Counted from the first letter of the stretch, positions 32,418 to 44,599 are shown. The stretch is 64,000 nucleotides of DNA from Fusarium oxysporum f. sp. lycopersici 4287 (GCF_000149955.1 NC_030997.1:1-64000), one strand, 5' to 3'. Notes: generated by a model from the letters alone, not told the origin. Numbers and translations: made by a program.

Positions 32418-33707
32418 ATGCATCAATCCAACGAACCAGATAATTCCTTGGCATCATCACCACCACCAGAAATACCACCATCAGCACCGGATATACCACC
32501 TTTCTCACCAAGATCAATGGCTGACGTCGGTACCGATTCCGGAAATCTTTTCCGTCTAAAAGACGTGCTCACTTATTTCGCCGCTGTCAAAGGGGACCTG
32601 TCAAACGTCACTGCCCCTCCTTTCATCCTCGCTCCCAGATCAGCCATTGAGATTCCAGCTGCTTGGGCCTGTCATCATGATCTCTTTCTTCAACCTGCCG
32701 ATGAACCCGATGCTGGAGTGAGGGCCCTTTTACTGGCAAAGAACTACATCTGTAGTCTTAAACAGCTTGTCAATGCCGATTCTCCAGATGCGGCGAAGAA
32801 GCCATTGAACCCGTTCCTTGGTGAACTATTCCTCGGCTCATTCTCCGACAAGTCTGGATCGAAATCAGAACTCGTTATTGAGCAAGTATCACATCACCCG
32901 CCTGTCACAGCATGCTCTGTATACAATAAAGAGCGTGGTATGTCATCGATTGGCTTCGCGGGTCAGGAAACATCCTTCAGCCTGGTCAATGGCGTCACCG
33001 TACGTCCAACAGGATGTGCAATTATCCAAGACCATAAGCATAATGAGCAAAGTCTCATGACGATGCCAACAATATTGGTCAAGGGCGTGACGACTGGGAA
33101 TCCATATCCAGAGATGGAGGGTCCAGCCTACATTGCCAGCTCGAGCGGGTACTTGACGAAAATCGGATTCCACGGCAAAGGAAGGCTTGGGTACGGTCAG
33201 AAGAACCAAGTCGTCGCTGAAGTATTCGCCCCGAATGACAAGGATCATCCGTTATATAGCATCACGGGCCAATGGACCGGCGAGATCAAGGTTGAAGACT
33301 CATCAAAGACGACCCTCGAGGAATTCCACGTCGACAAGATCCCAATCTCACCTCTCAAGGTGGCGCCCGTAGAAGAACAAACGCCATGGGAGTCACGTCG
33401 GGCTTGGTTCAAAGTTACTCAAGCTATTAAACAGCACAACATCGAAAAGGTGTATGCCCACAAGAGCACATTGGAAGAGTCGCAAAGAAGGCGACGGGTT
33501 GAAGAGGACAAGACGGGAAAGCAATGGAATCGCTTGTTCTTCACTCAGATCCCCAAGGGTGACGAGACGCTCGAGTCCTTGGTTTCGAAGGTTCCTGAGA
33601 AATTGAGTATACTCGATTTTACAAAGACGGGTGGTGCTTGGAGATTTATTGGGGCTGATAGAGCGGAGGAGGTGAAACGGCATTTGAGCCGCGACAGTTT
33701 ACCATAG
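32418..33707 (+). CDS. Oxysterol-binding protein (Osh4/KES1-like)
   Basis: Intronless 429-residue cytosolic lipid-transfer protein that exchanges sterol and PI4P between membranes. The family fingerprint EQVSHHPP is at residues 155-162, followed by GYLTKIGFHGKG and NPYPEMEGPAYIASSSG-like core strands, and the C-terminal region with WNRLFFTQI and FTKTGGAWRFIGADR. There is no PH or ankyrin domain, so this is the short form. An N-terminal proline-rich tail of about 35 residues precedes the domain; M34 (SMADVG) is an alternative start that matches the usual short-form N-terminus. It looks like a housekeeping gene between accessory ones. Confidence 0.9.
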   Translation: MHQSNEPDNSLASSPPPEIPPSAPDIPPFSPRSMADVGTDSGNLFRLKDVLTYFAAVKGDLSNVTAPPFILAPRSAIEIPAAWACHHDLFLQPADEPDAGVRALLLAKNYICSLKQLVNADSPDAAKKPLNPFLGELFLGSFSDKSGSKSELVIEQVSHHPPVTACSVYNKERGMSSIGFAGQETSFSLVNGVTVRPTGCAIIQDHKHNEQSLMTMPTILVKGVTTGNPYPEMEGPAYIASSSGYLTKIGFHGKGRLGYGQKNQVVAEVFAPNDKDHPLYSITGQWTGEIKVEDSSKTTLEEFHVDKIPISPLKVAPVEEQTPWESRRAWFKVTQAIKQHNIEKVYAHKSTLEESQRRRRVEEDKTGKQWNRLFFTQIPKGDETLESLVSKVPEKLSILDFTKTGGAWRFIGADRAEEVKRHLSRDSLP

Positions 33708-33828
33708 GGTCACGATAAGCATAAAGCATTAATAATAGATTATATTGTATGGATACGTTTACTGCCAATCCTAGCTGTATGAAAGCCAGGAGCTGATTCT
33801 AACTATCCAATCCGTCCGACACTTCACA

Positions 33829-35404
33829 TTAGATCTTGTCAACGTGCTCTCCAGTCTCATGTTGAGCAGCAAGCTTCTCATCAATTGCCTCAGCCCTGCG
33901 AGCAAGATCAGCCTGCAGGTTTGCAGTATACTCGCTCTTGTCGACGAAAGGAATGAACCAGGGAGCATTGGTGAACAGATAGTTCATCTCCTCCAGAGGA
34001 AGCTGCTTAGTCTCAGGAACGAAAGCCCAGACGCAAAGAGCGTTGGTGAAGTTGCAAATGACGAAGAGAAGGTAGTACTTCCAGCCAACAGCACCCATCG
34101 CAATACCAGTGACTTGTCCGATCATGGTGTTGAAGGCGAATGAGGTCATGGTAGCAAGAGAAACACCCTTGGCTCGGGTACGGGTGTCGAAGATCTCGGC
34201 GGGGATGATCCAAGAGAGAGGTCCGCAAGTGGCTGAGAAAGAGAAGTTGTACGCCCAAGTAACGATAATGAAACCCCAACCTTGAGCAGCGCTACCGGAA
34301 CCGGGAGGATACACAACAAGCATGATGGTGGCGATGATAAAGGTAAGCATGTTGAACAGGTTACCCCAGATAAGCGTCCATCGACGGCCGAAACGATCGA
34401 TATAGACGATGCAGAGAGCCTGGGCAATCAACGCAATAATAGAGTTGATGGCCTGATACTTGAGGGTATCAGCGGCATTGATACCAGCCTGTCCATAAAT
34501 AGTAACAGAGTAGTACTGAATCGCCGAAACACCAGTCATCTGAATAGAAGCCTGAAGACCGCACGCGATCAAGAGACGACGGAAGCAAGAAATATCCCTG
34601 AAGAGCTCAAGATACGACTTGGCGCCGTTGGCATGCTCGTCGGCAATGCTTTCCTGAATCTGCTCGATCTCCGCGCGGACCCAGGCATCATCGACGTTGC
34701 CGTTGGAGTGGAGGCGGGCAAGGGTCTTGAGTGCTTCATCCTGCTTACCCTGGTCCATGAGCCAGCGGGGAGACTCTGGGAACACGAAGATGAGGGCGCC
34801 GAGGATGATGGCCGGGATGATCTGGATGCCGAGGGGGATTCGCCACTGTCGGTTGTCGGAGTAGTTGGTGAATGTGCCCCAGCCGGTCCACGACGCGACG
34901 AGGGCTCCGATTCCCAACATGAATTGCTGGAGAGCTGTGACTCTGCCTCGGATGGAAGGATGTGCGATCTCGGCTTGGTACAGAGGAATGATCATGGTCA
35001 AGAAACCGACACCAAGACCGGCCAGGAAGCGACCAGCCATAAGGTATGAGATCTTGGGGGCTCCAGTCTGGAGAGCACCTCCAAGAGTGAAGATTATAGA
35101 ACCAATGGTGATGGTCCATCGTCGGCCGGTGTATTCGGTAGTAGGTCCAGCGAACATGGCACCAAAGAAGGCACCAGCGGTGAAGAGCGCAACTACAGCA
35201 CCACTGCAAAAGTCAGTATCTTGTAACAGTCTCAATGTGGAGACCGGCGACTTACGTATCGGCAGCTGTGTCGCTAGTGTTGAACTCCCGGTGATAAGAT
35301 GGCGACGCAATGACCTGGGCGATAACACCCAAATCATAGCCAAAGAGCAGCGATCCAAAGGACGCAAACACTCCGACGAGGAACTGGTAAACCTTGGGCT
35401 TCAT
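33829..35404 (-). CDS. MFS sugar porter (hexose-type transporter)
   Basis: 507-residue plasma-membrane transporter of the sugar porter family. Two exons, 35404-35256 and 35203-33829, 52-bp intron with GTAAGT donor and TGCAG acceptor. Marks: FGSLLFGYDLGV in helix 1, the loop TTEYTGRRWTI, GRFLAGLGVGFLTMIIPLYQ with AEIAHPSIRGR, the intracellular PESPRWLMDQGKQDEA, IDRFGRRWTLIWGN, and the C-terminal PETKQLPLEEM. The usual helix-7 QQxxGxNxxxYY is here ASIQMTGVSAIQYYS, so the first Gln pair is replaced; specificity may differ from plain glucose carriers. It is 121 bp tail to tail with the oxysterol-binding protein gene. Confidence 0.9.
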
Positions 35405-36983
35405 GATGACTGAATATGCAGACAATGATGAGGATGAAGTGCAGTGATCGACAGGAGGGGGGATTTCAAGAGCTTTTAATACTTTTCATCAACGACCCAG
35501 AAGCTTGGAGCTTCAGAGTAGCATTGCCCTTCTCGCGCTCCAATGGCTGATGATCCCCAGAACTCAATGCATTTAGCGTAAAAGGTCCCCATGGGGAATG
35601 GGGGCACGCAAAGTGCAACCTCGTCTGCCTCGCGAAAAAACACGAAACAACGCCGAAGACACGCTAAGGGAGCAGCCCATTAACAGCGCGTGACATCGCC
35701 CATAGAAGCGCTTCTTCATGATTGGAGCGCAAGACGACGTTCCTAAGCTAGGTGTTGATGGTATGAGAGGAACCAAGCTAATGCGGAGAAGGGCAACCCG
35801 CGTAATGTTAGCATGGGTTAAGGTCGGGTTGTTTGCCGGATTTGTGTCTTGGGCTGGTGCGGGGTTTCAGCTGACATGTTTGGGAGAGCGCTATGCTGTT
35901 TTTATCGTGTTGTCCGGGGGAGAGTCAGTGATGCGGAATCGTGCCGGCATGAGAGCTTGGGAGAAGGGCAGGGCCGGTCTTGGGTTGATGCATCCGAGGC
36001 TCAGGCATGTGGATGACTCTGCATGGACAGGAGATGGGATGAAATTTCATGATCCGAAGTTCGTGACAGAGAGAGAATGTGGAATATCATGTTGCGTGGC
36101 TGTTATACCAAGACGGTAGTGAAAGAGTCTACAAAATGGTTTGTGAATATTCGTATCGGTAGTCTGATCAGAGAATAAAAGTTATCTATGCTTAAACAAT
36201 GGGCCCAGTAAGGAACGCAGATCAGACCCAGATAATTATGCTTGTTCTTCCTGTCGCGTGGTTTTTGTGGGTTTACGAAGTGTTGCTCGCAAAGATGCAT
36301 TGTCAGTGTCGATCTCGATTATTGACAGTTTCAGATTATTTGCATATAATTTTCATTGCTGGAATAATTAATAACCCGTAATCCTCAGTGGGAAATGATG
36401 TGTCGCGTGGAATCGCATCACATTGGGCCAATTAAGTCCTCTAAGTCCTCAGTGTCATTATACAGGGTAGGCAATCCTCTGTAACGCACTTGGCTGATTC
36501 GGACATATCGCAGCTTGACACGTTATTCCCGTGCAGTTCGTGCCACATGCTCGCATTCAGTGCATTCAGTCTGGAAGGGCTTGATTGGCCAGAGCAGCCC
36601 CCCAACATGACTCTTATCGATAAACGATGTGAGGAACTTATTCCCGATAACAAGTACCCTCGCAATTATTACATGAGACACCTTGGTCATGTCTCCAGCG
36701 ATTTATCACCTTATTTTAGAGCGACGAAAGACCTGTGCATACTTGAAAATACCACTGATCTTTAAATCAGAACGGACCGACTGCGTATTATTCTCTAATA
36801 CGCGCGCGCCTAGCTGCAATGTTTCAGCGACAGCCCCTTCCAATCAGCATCGCGGGAATCGTGTCATATCATGAGCTCTAAACTAGGTAGACTGCATATT
36901 ATTACAGAATCGCCCACTTTCTCTTTTGTCGCTGTGCAATGAGACCAACTTCGAACTGAATCTTGGGCATTCTTCGTATCATT
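35405..36983. other. Intergenic, no supported gene
   Basis: About 1.6 kb between two divergent genes (MFS and HET), so it holds both promoters. Frames of 133 codons (35718-36119 plus) and 91 codons (36490-36765 plus) carry no motif. No RNA gene seen. Confidence 0.45.
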
Positions 36984-39532
36984 ATGAGTCTTTGCAAAAT
37001 CTGTCAAGAAGCGTTACCTGACTTCCCATTCTCAGCTGGGGTTGGCAATGCTCCTATAATTCGTAACGGACTATCAGCAAAGCCATGCACGTGGGAAAAG
37101 ACAAAAAAACCCAAACAGCCCTCGCAAACTCAATGGCTTATGAAAGGGCGTTTCTCACTACACTCTTCTTGGGAGACGTTCGTGACGTCCTTGGAAGCTG
37201 ATTGTCCTCTCTGTTGGACCTGTTGGCGGGCGATTCGATCATCGCCAATCGCGTCACCAAGCGATGAAAAAATAGCCGACTTCCAAGCGATGATCACGTA
37301 CGGCCATTTTGATGTCGAAGATGACTTATTTAACCTCTGGGTCTGTCTTGAGGGAACTGGAATGAAGGCAGCGAGGCTTCGCCTGAATATCACAAAGACA
37401 ACAAGGGAAGTCTATGAAGGTGAGCGACGAAAGAAGCCCGTGGTAGCATTAGTCGAGAGTTTGACCGGATTAACATAGAAACAGAAAATAAGATCTACAT
37501 TCCAGCTCAACATACAGCTCAATCAGCTGCCGAGGCGGCAAATCGATGGATTGGAGTCTGCGACAAGAATCATCCATCATGCATGGCCCGAGCCGCACCG
37601 CCTCCAGATGCAAGGATGCCAACACGCCTGCTTGACCTCGGAACCGGCGATTCGACAACGTGGCGCATTATTGAGACTCAACAGGACCGAGTTCCTTACG
37701 TTGCGTTATCGCATCGATGGACTGAAAATACTCCGACGCTTCTGCAAAAGAACTACGATGCGTACTGCGACCCTCAGCCAGACAGCATCTTGCCACAGAA
37801 CTATAGAGACATGCTTGATATATGTCGCGCGATACAAATTCGGTACATATGGATTGACTCCCTCTGCATTATACAAGATGACAACGGCGCGGATTTCCGG
37901 CACGAAGCTCCCATCATGCTCGATGTCTATCGCTATGCCTTCCTTACCCTGATGATACTATGGGAATTCTCAGATTCCACTGTTTTTCGCGAGTGTCGAC
38001 CCAGCACTATAGCCCGACCTCGGCCGCAGTCCTACAAGCGCACTGAACTGACAGAAACCGACCAAGGGTCCTGGTATACTTGTCTAAAGAATCTTGTGAT
38101 ATCTGAGGCAGCCGTACCAAGCAAAGATTCTATGTCCAATGCACATAACTACGCATTTGTCAGGGTGGAAAACACAGGGAGCTACAATTTCGATGTGAAT
38201 AACGCGCCCATCAACAAAAGGGCGTGGGTTTTACAGGAACGATCACTGTCAAGGCGCATCCTCTGTTTAGGAAACGAACAGCTCTACTGGGAATGTGATG
38301 GCCAGATCACAGCGCCATTAATTGCGAATGAGGCATCACCTAATGGATTGCCATCGATTACCCAACGCGAGAGTCTCTGCTCACTCTCAGGGACTCACAG
38401 CGTCCGAAGTTGGAACTCACTGCTTGAAGAGTATACCGCACGCCAGCTTACTTACGAAGAGGATAGACTTGTTGCCCTTTCTGGAGTTGCTAGAGCGGTT
38501 GCAAAGTTAACTGGCCACACCTATTTCGCCGGCATATGGGCTGAGTCATGGATGCTGGACCTCCTCTGGGAGCCAGATAGAGCCAGGCCCGAGTCTGCTC
38601 GAGCAAAGCCAATCACCATGGGAGTATCTAGCATGGTATTACCTTCATGGTCCTGGTTGAGCTTTCCTGGATCGGTGATACCAGGGCCACATAGGTGTGG
38701 ATTTGGACTTAGACTCGACTCGAAGGAAGTCATTGCATTGTCGTTTCTGAGTCGAACCATGATTACCCCTCCAGACGCAGACCCATATGTCTACTTTCAT
38801 CAAGCTACAATCAGAATAAGGGGCCTGCTTATACCAGTCGAATTCGCTGGTATTAATGATACAGGGAAACCTCCAGTATTTTTCCGGCTTCGTGATGACA
38901 TCGAGTTTGCATCGGTTGGTCTAGATTGCTTACGTTTGATACCCTGGGAAGATCACGAAAAAGAATATGCACCATTTGAATTTCAGTTCAGCAAGCCTAT
39001 AAAACCTTCTTTGAAACACTTCCTTGTTCCGCTATTCCTCGAGCGAGATGATCCCAAACAGCCTCTAAGAAGCAACCCTGAAGACACACAAGGCCGCGGG
39101 CTAGTTGTTCAAGAGAGCTCTAATAATGGAAAGCGAGTGTTTATTAGGGTCGGAACATGGAGAGAGGACTACAGTTGCCCTTCTCAACTCGGCCCAATGA
39201 TAAACAATACCATTAACAACATTAATAGGAATGGCGCTGGCATTATGACATGTAAAAGCAGCGAGGATGCAACAAATGCGGAATGCGCTTTTATTACGCA
39301 TCTTTGTAACTATGTGACGAGCCAAATGTCATCGACGGTAAAGTATCCAATAAAATGGAAAAGTCATATGAGTCGTAGTAGAGGAAGTGGTGAGGATTGG
39401 AATCAGATAAAAGAGCTTCACAAGGATAGCAATAAGGGAGACCAGAAAGTGGGCATCGCCTTTACAAGTGTTAAATGTTTCTTATTACCCTATTTCAGTC
39501 AATCAGAGTGGACTACTATTACTATAGCATAG
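36984..39532 (+). CDS. HET-domain (heterokaryon incompatibility) protein
   Basis: 829-residue intact HET protein, two exons, 36984-37419 and 37479-39532. The intron (GTGAGC donor, ATAG acceptor) is required to pass from the N-terminal frame to the HET frame and gives a seamless VYE-ETENKIYIPAQ junction. The N-terminus has paired cysteines (CKICQEALPDF, CPLCWTCW). The HET domain runs about 230-380: PYVALSHRW, RYIWIDSLCIIQDD, EAPIMLDVYRYAFLT, RAWVLQERSLSRRIL and YWECDG; then EEDRLVALSGVARAVA and the conserved tail motif LPSWSWLSF. HET domains trigger cell death on non-self contact. The contrast with the broken HET copy at 11-12.7 kb is notable. Confidence 0.88.
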
Positions 39533-40295
39533 CAGCTACATTCGGTTTTTTTAAACCCCATTACAGTTTCAATATCCTTGGATGATCAGTTTCAGCAGTG
39601 GTAAGCTCCAGTGTAGGAAGCCGGTCAGTAGAATAACAAGTTCCACTACTATCATAATAAACAATTGATCAGATTGAGCCTGAGAGAAACCCAGGCTCCA
39701 CATATACAACGGAAGTTCGGCTCGGCTAGAGCAGAAAGCCGACATTGATGGCCGTGGCGCTAACGAGAGACGAAGCAGCCTATTGGACAAGCTTGCCGCT
39801 GAACTGCGAAATTAAGTTTATCATATCATTATTTGGGAGATTACTTTAACAACATTGGGCAATTTTGCCGCTGGCCCAAATATGAAACTGATCATATTAC
39901 ACGTTTCGTACTGTGCCGCATTGTGCTATATATAAACACGAAATCATTGGTGAACGTTACCGCGGGCCATTGCCATAGACCATTGTCGGTAGCCGATATC
40001 GCGCGTTCAGACATATGACATCGTGATCACTATGTAGCGCTAGGCAAATAGGAAGCTATTGGCTAAACTTACCGCTGGGCCTGAAGATGAAACACAGCGC
40101 GCCGGTGAGTTGGGTTGCATTATCATGGACGAGCCCTCAAGGTAAAGAAGACGAGATACCTGTACCCAAGCCTCAACGCCTATAAAACATACGGACGCAG
40201 CAACTCCTCAACTTACAAAACATACCTCTTTATCTACAGCAAACCACCGAAGCACTTTACTCCATTTTATAAGCTACCAAGTCATCACATTCATC
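39533..40295. other. Intergenic: promoter of first RRM gene
   Basis: About 760 bp. It contains a TATA box TATAAAAC at 40181-40188, 108 bp before the RRM start codon, with a CA-rich leader after it. A phrase around 39850-39880 (CAATTTTGCCGCTGGCCCAAATATGAAA) is echoed near 40070-40090 (CTTACCGCTGGGCCTGAAGATGAAA). No gene seen. Confidence 0.5.
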
Positions 40296-40712
40296 ATGGC
40301 CACTTCCAGTCTCTGTGTCAAGTAGGACGCACCCAGAGTAATATATATGCCAGTCTCTAATCTTATACCCTATTTAGCAACCTTAGCCGGGACACTAGTG
40401 ACGATACGCTTGAGGAAGTATTCTCTGAATTTGGTGAGGTTTTGAACGCCGTCAGTCTCTCAAAATCATGATTCAAATCAACAAGTGCTGAGTCTTTTAT
40501 TAGTATGTTATGCGCGATAGAGATACTGGCCGGTCTCGCATGTTTGGAATCGTGACTTTCAGTAACGCCGAAGAAGCTGAGCTGGCATTGAGCAAGATGA
40601 ACAATCAAGAGTAAGTTAAGCTCAAAAACAAAAACAACAAGAGCTAACAGAAAGTGAAATTAGGCTTGACGGTCGCCGACTCATGATGCAGTATCATAAT
40701 GTGCGACGATGA
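40296..40712 (+). CDS. Small RRM RNA-binding protein, diverged copy
   Basis: 84-residue protein made of one RRM. Exons 40296-40321, 40378-40450, 40504-40610 and 40664-40712 keep one frame, and the exon lengths match the paralogue at 41435 (26/73/107 against 23/73/107). RNP2 is LCVNNL instead of the usual VYVGNL. RNP1 reads RMFGIVTF where the paralogue has RGFGFVTY, so the conserved Gly and one RNA-stacking aromatic are lost. It ends right after [16 protein letters not shown] with no Gly-rich tail. First donor (AA then GTAGGA) is weak. It may bind RNA poorly or be on its way to a pseudogene. TATA box at 40181. Confidence 0.55.
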
Positions 40713-41434
40713 GTGTGAAGGGCAGGGAGTTCATAGGCGCTGTGATAGAATATGTCGGGGAAGTTGTCCAAAGCTGTATTTAACTATATGTAGGATTGCG
40801 ACCATTGTTTATGCTGCTAAGTTTGTCTATACTCAGAAGATCAATATTGCCAATCTCTGTGAAAGCATTTAGACCTATGAAGGCTATATGGCCTTACTAA
40901 AGTAATTGAGGAGTTGAATTATAGCGAAATGAGTGGTTTAAGAGAGAAGTCGACAGATTAGGCCAGAAGCCCGCTACTACCCTTCTGGAACATTAAAGCA
41001 GCCATGGCGTAGTTTTGACTCTCGAAGTCAGTAGGTGATCATCAAAGCCGTCATCACAGTCATCCATGATAGTTGAGGATCTGCAGCCGATCCTCAGCTG
41101 GGCTGAGACATGCACGGGATGCGGAGTGAGGCCACTGAGCTAACCGCAGATAGACGGCAGCAAGGCTACACTATTGGCTCAGCTACGCGTCGGCGGTCGC
41201 AATCAGACATACTGCATCAAGTCGAGAGACATTGTGCCGTGTTATGCCCAATGATGCGAGATATCCGTTTTGCTGGAATGCAGTGACACCAGCGAAGAAT
41301 GCAAGAAGGTGCTGCTGTTCATATTTCGTGTATATAAAACAGAAGACGAAGCCCCAGGGCATCGAAACCTTCTCATTCTCGTAACCAAAAGAATAACACA
41401 AACTACACATTATCATCTCCTAGCACGAGCCAAA
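40713..41434. other. Spacer between the RRM paralogues
   Basis: About 720 bp. Holds a TATA box TATATAAAA at 41331-41339, 96 bp before the second RRM start codon, an arrangement like that of the first copy. No gene recognised. Confidence 0.5.
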
Positions 41435-41956
41435 ATGTCTGCCAAAGTCTATGTCGGGTAAGACCTCTCAAAGATGACATCGAGACTTTTATCTAACAAT
41501 GACCTTTCTCGATTAGAAACCTGTCATGGAACACCGATGATGAAAGTCTGCGCTCTCATTTCAGCAACTATGGCAACATCTTGGATTCGGCAAGTGCTTA
41601 ATTACCTCTTCACCATCACCATGCGATGTATTAACCCATGACATAGATCGTCATGCGTGATCGAGACACTGGCCGCTCTCGAGGCTTTGGATTTGTGACC
41701 TATAGCAATTCCAGTGAAGCTGAGAGTGCAATCGGCGCTATGGACGAACAAGAATGAGTACCGTGTGCGTTGTTCTCACTGAGAGTCGATCTGACGATAA
41801 AATAATTCTAGAATTGATGGGAAACATGTCAAGGTCAACCTGGCTAATGCGCGTAGTGCTGGAGGCGGCGGCGGTGGCTATGCAGGAGGTCAAGGCGGTT
41901 ATGGTGGAGGATACGGCAGTGGTTATACTCAAGGAGGATATGGTGGAGGCTATTAA
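41435..41956 (+). CDS. Glycine-rich RRM protein with non-canonical introns
   Basis: Predicted 115-residue glycine-rich RNA-binding protein: an RRM ([31 protein letters not shown]) and a Gly/Tyr-rich tail ([11 protein letters not shown] repeats). Exons 41435-41457, 41517-41589, 41647-41753 and 41812-41956 are in frame. Intron 2 begins GCAAGT, a GC-AG intron. Intron 3, placed by the paralogue and by the [11 protein letters not shown] continuation, begins ATGAGT where GTGAGT is expected. If it is not spliced, the frame ends at once (TGA after DEQE), losing the last beta strand and the whole tail. This is either a real donor mutation, a rare AT-AG intron or a base error; an assembly gap lies 116 bp downstream. 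Confidence 0.6.
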
Positions 41957-42072
41957 AGCCACCGATATGTGATATAGAGAAATGGGTAAATCTACACGCT
42001 GCTACTACCGCCCTTGGAGAAGGCTCTGCAACGCTTCTTCAGTATCATATGCCTTCAACAGCTCAGCCTTGA

Positions 42073-42301
42073 NNNNNNNNNNNNNNNNNNNNNNNNNNNN
42101 NNNNNNNNNNNNNNNNNNNNNNNNNNNNNNNNNNNNNNNNNNNNNNNNNNNNNNNNNNNNNNNNNNNNNNNNNNNNNNNNNNNNNNNNNNNNNNNNNNNN
42201 NNNNNNNNNNNNNNNNNNNNNNNNNNNNNNNNNNNNNNNNNNNNNNNNNNNNNNNNNNNNNNNNNNNNNNNNNNNNNNNNNNNNNNNNNNNNNNNNNNNN
42301 N
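42073..42301. other. Assembly gap (229 N)
   Basis: Run of undetermined bases. It truncates the cupin gene on its right, and calls near its edges should be treated as low quality. Confidence 0.99.
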
Positions 42302-42449
42302 AATGTCTCTGAGAACGTGTATGGAAGTGAGGAGGGACAGTGGTTCCGGGAGTCATGGTTTCGATAAAAATAGTTCGCTTGCCGTCGTTGAGGGTTGTTG
42401 ACTCCTCGAGCCGAAAGCGGCGTTGATCCCAACGACGTTCTGACGACAT
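42302..42449 (-). CDS. Cupin-domain protein, 5' fragment cut by gap
   Basis: The minus strand from 42449 encodes about 49 residues (MSSERRWDQRRFRL, IFIETMTPGTTVPPHFHT) ending at the gap. PPHFHT is the first metal-binding segment of a cupin beta-barrel. The expected continuation RFSETF is present but one base out of frame immediately before the N run, so either a base error at the contig edge or a frameshift is present. An in-frame ATG at 42488 is an alternative start. Function cannot be assigned. Confidence 0.5.
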
Positions 42450-43310
42450 ATTGATATGATGAAAGTTAGCGACTAAACAAGTAAACAACTCAATTTACAA
42501 AGATTTAATGAAAACAATTCACTCATTTCGGGCTCCAATTTCCATGTTTAAGTACTCAACTTCACTCCAGAGCGCTGACTGCTTATTCAGCGGCTCATCA
42601 GCTCCCGACCCCGCCGCGTTACGGCTTTGGGTTTAGTGATTATGAAGGATTCAGGTCTGCGTCACGAGTTATCTTATCTAGGCGCAATCACCGATTAGAT
42701 AGCTTAACTAGGATTTTCTCAGAGGCTTGATTTCGGCATTTGATCTACAAATAATTGATACGGGCAAGGATCTGAGATGGTATATACTAGATGCAAATCT
42801 CCTTCAGCCTCGGCTGTTTTCCAAGAGGGAGACTTGCTTCTTTTTCTTGGCGTCTCGGTTCTAGTAAAAGTTTCAGGGGATAGTGGAGTAATCGTGCGTT
42901 TCAATATAAACCAAACATAGGGCATAAGCATAATCGCATCTTTACTTCATCTGGAAATATTCGCGAATAGTGTTCAGACCTGGATCAGCCAGTCGCATCT
43001 GAAGTGATCAATCATGGTCCTCCCGTTACTAATCTTGAGACTGGCTGAGCCGAGGATCTCGGCACTGACCATGCTTTGCGGTTTCTGTTTCTGTTTCTTT
43101 TCTTCTTTGTGTCGGAGTTGAGATTGTTAACTTGTGTAGATGAGACGAGGATGATGGGCAAAGACGAGAGTCCTGGAGACAAGAAGTGTGAAGCGACGAG
43201 GATATAAGACACGGCATGGTACTCTGCTTCATTACGGAAAAAGTCCCAGAATCAAGAGGCTCAACATCAGTCTTATTCTCTTCCTGCCTAGCACTTTCTT
43301 CTCATTCACT
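42450..43310. other. Intergenic
   Basis: About 860 bp between the cupin start and the peroxidase start. Pyrimidine-rich leader upstream of 43311. Small frames on the minus strand (42719-43232) have no motif. Confidence 0.5.
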
Positions 43311-44285
43311 ATGAGGTTCTCTGCCTTGATTGTCGTCACCAGCGCGGTCGTGCACACGTTTGCCCATCCCCAGTTTCTATCCACCCGCGAGTTTGTTCCT
43401 CAGGAGTGGATTGCTCCGGCTCCAGGTGCTTGTGAGTTCCCATGATGGAAATCAGTCTCAGCATATATGCACTCTCAGCTCCTTGTATTGACCTTTTGAT
43501 GAAGCTCGTGGTCCCTGCCCTGGACTCAACACTTTGGCCAACCATGGGTACATCCCTCGTGACGGCAAGAACATCACCCTCGACATCCTGAAGGACGGTA
43601 TGCTTACCGGTTACAACATCGAGCACCTAGATGCTGTTATCCTCTTCACGCAAGCTATCAAGACTAGTCCCAATTACCCCAACACCCGCAGCTTCGATCT
43701 GGCTGACCTTGGTCGCCACAACATCCTCGAGCATGACATTTCTCTAAGGTACATCATGCCATTATCCTCTTCCAACAAGTACTGACGCTCGCTACGTAGT
43801 CGCTCCGACGCCTTTTTTGCTGATCCGAACCCGTTCAATGAGACCGTCTGGGCCGAGTCACTTACCTACTTTCCCGATGATCTGATGACGGTCGAACAAG
43901 TCGCCAAGGCGAGAATGGGCCGCCTAGCCACCTCCAAGAAGATCAACCCTGAGCACTCGCTCTCTAAGCTCGCTGACGGTTTCAGCTGGGGCGAGATGGC
44001 ATCATTCTTTGAGATCATGGCTGATGGCACCACCGGCACGGTGGAGAAGAAGTTTATTGAGTACTGGCTGAGTATGTTGCTTTGTATCTTTTACTACGCT
44101 GAGGCTAACGAGGTATCTTTACTGCAGAGAACGAACGTATGCCGACGGAGATTGGATGGCAGCGACGACCTACAATCATGCGAGGAAGTGAGCGTATTGA
44201 GTTCACTAGGAAGCTCATGCAGGCTGCTGGTGTTGCCCGTCGTGACATCAAGAGTGATGCCTACGGTCGTAAACTGGTTTTATAG
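43311..44285 (+). CDS. Secreted heme-thiolate peroxidase (chloroperoxidase/peroxygenase family)
   Basis: 264-residue extracellular heme-thiolate enzyme of the short unspecific peroxygenase type. Exons 43311-43431, 43505-43748, 43800-44071 and 44128-44285; introns 73, 51 and 56 bp. Signal peptide MRFSALIVVTSAVVHTFA. The heme-ligand loop PCPGLNTLANHGYIPRDG puts the proximal Cys at about 45, and the EHD motif (LEHDISLSRSD, about 116-118) follows, with the distal Glu expected in the ADPNPFNETVW segment. The C-terminus GWQRRPTIMRGSERIEFTRK is typical. Reaction: peroxide-driven oxyfunctionalisation or halogenation; native substrate unknown. It starts a run of secreted proteins to 47 kb. Confidence 0.88.
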
Positions 44286-44599
44286 TATGGCTGACAATGG
44301 CACGTGAGCGCAGGACATTCAAATTGGTTCAAGGGGGCTGGTTCACCCCTGACTCAACTGGCAAAACAGAATAACGACGGTGACTACAGGTAGCATGACG
44401 ATAACCAAGTAGGCGTGGCATTCTATATATACTGCATTCCCTTTTTCCTACTCTAGCCTCATTGATCCTTCTTACTTGGTTGTCAATTTTGAACTTGTCA
44501 ACACTCCACAACACCACCATCTTCACATCAATTTACGACCAACCACCATCAAATTCATCATCAATTGTCTCGTATTTGTTTTCGTCTTCGCCTCCCATC

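Noticed and set aside
34282..35049. 255-codon plus-strand frame
   Set aside because: It is antisense to the MFS transporter; the long frame follows from codon bias on the coding strand.
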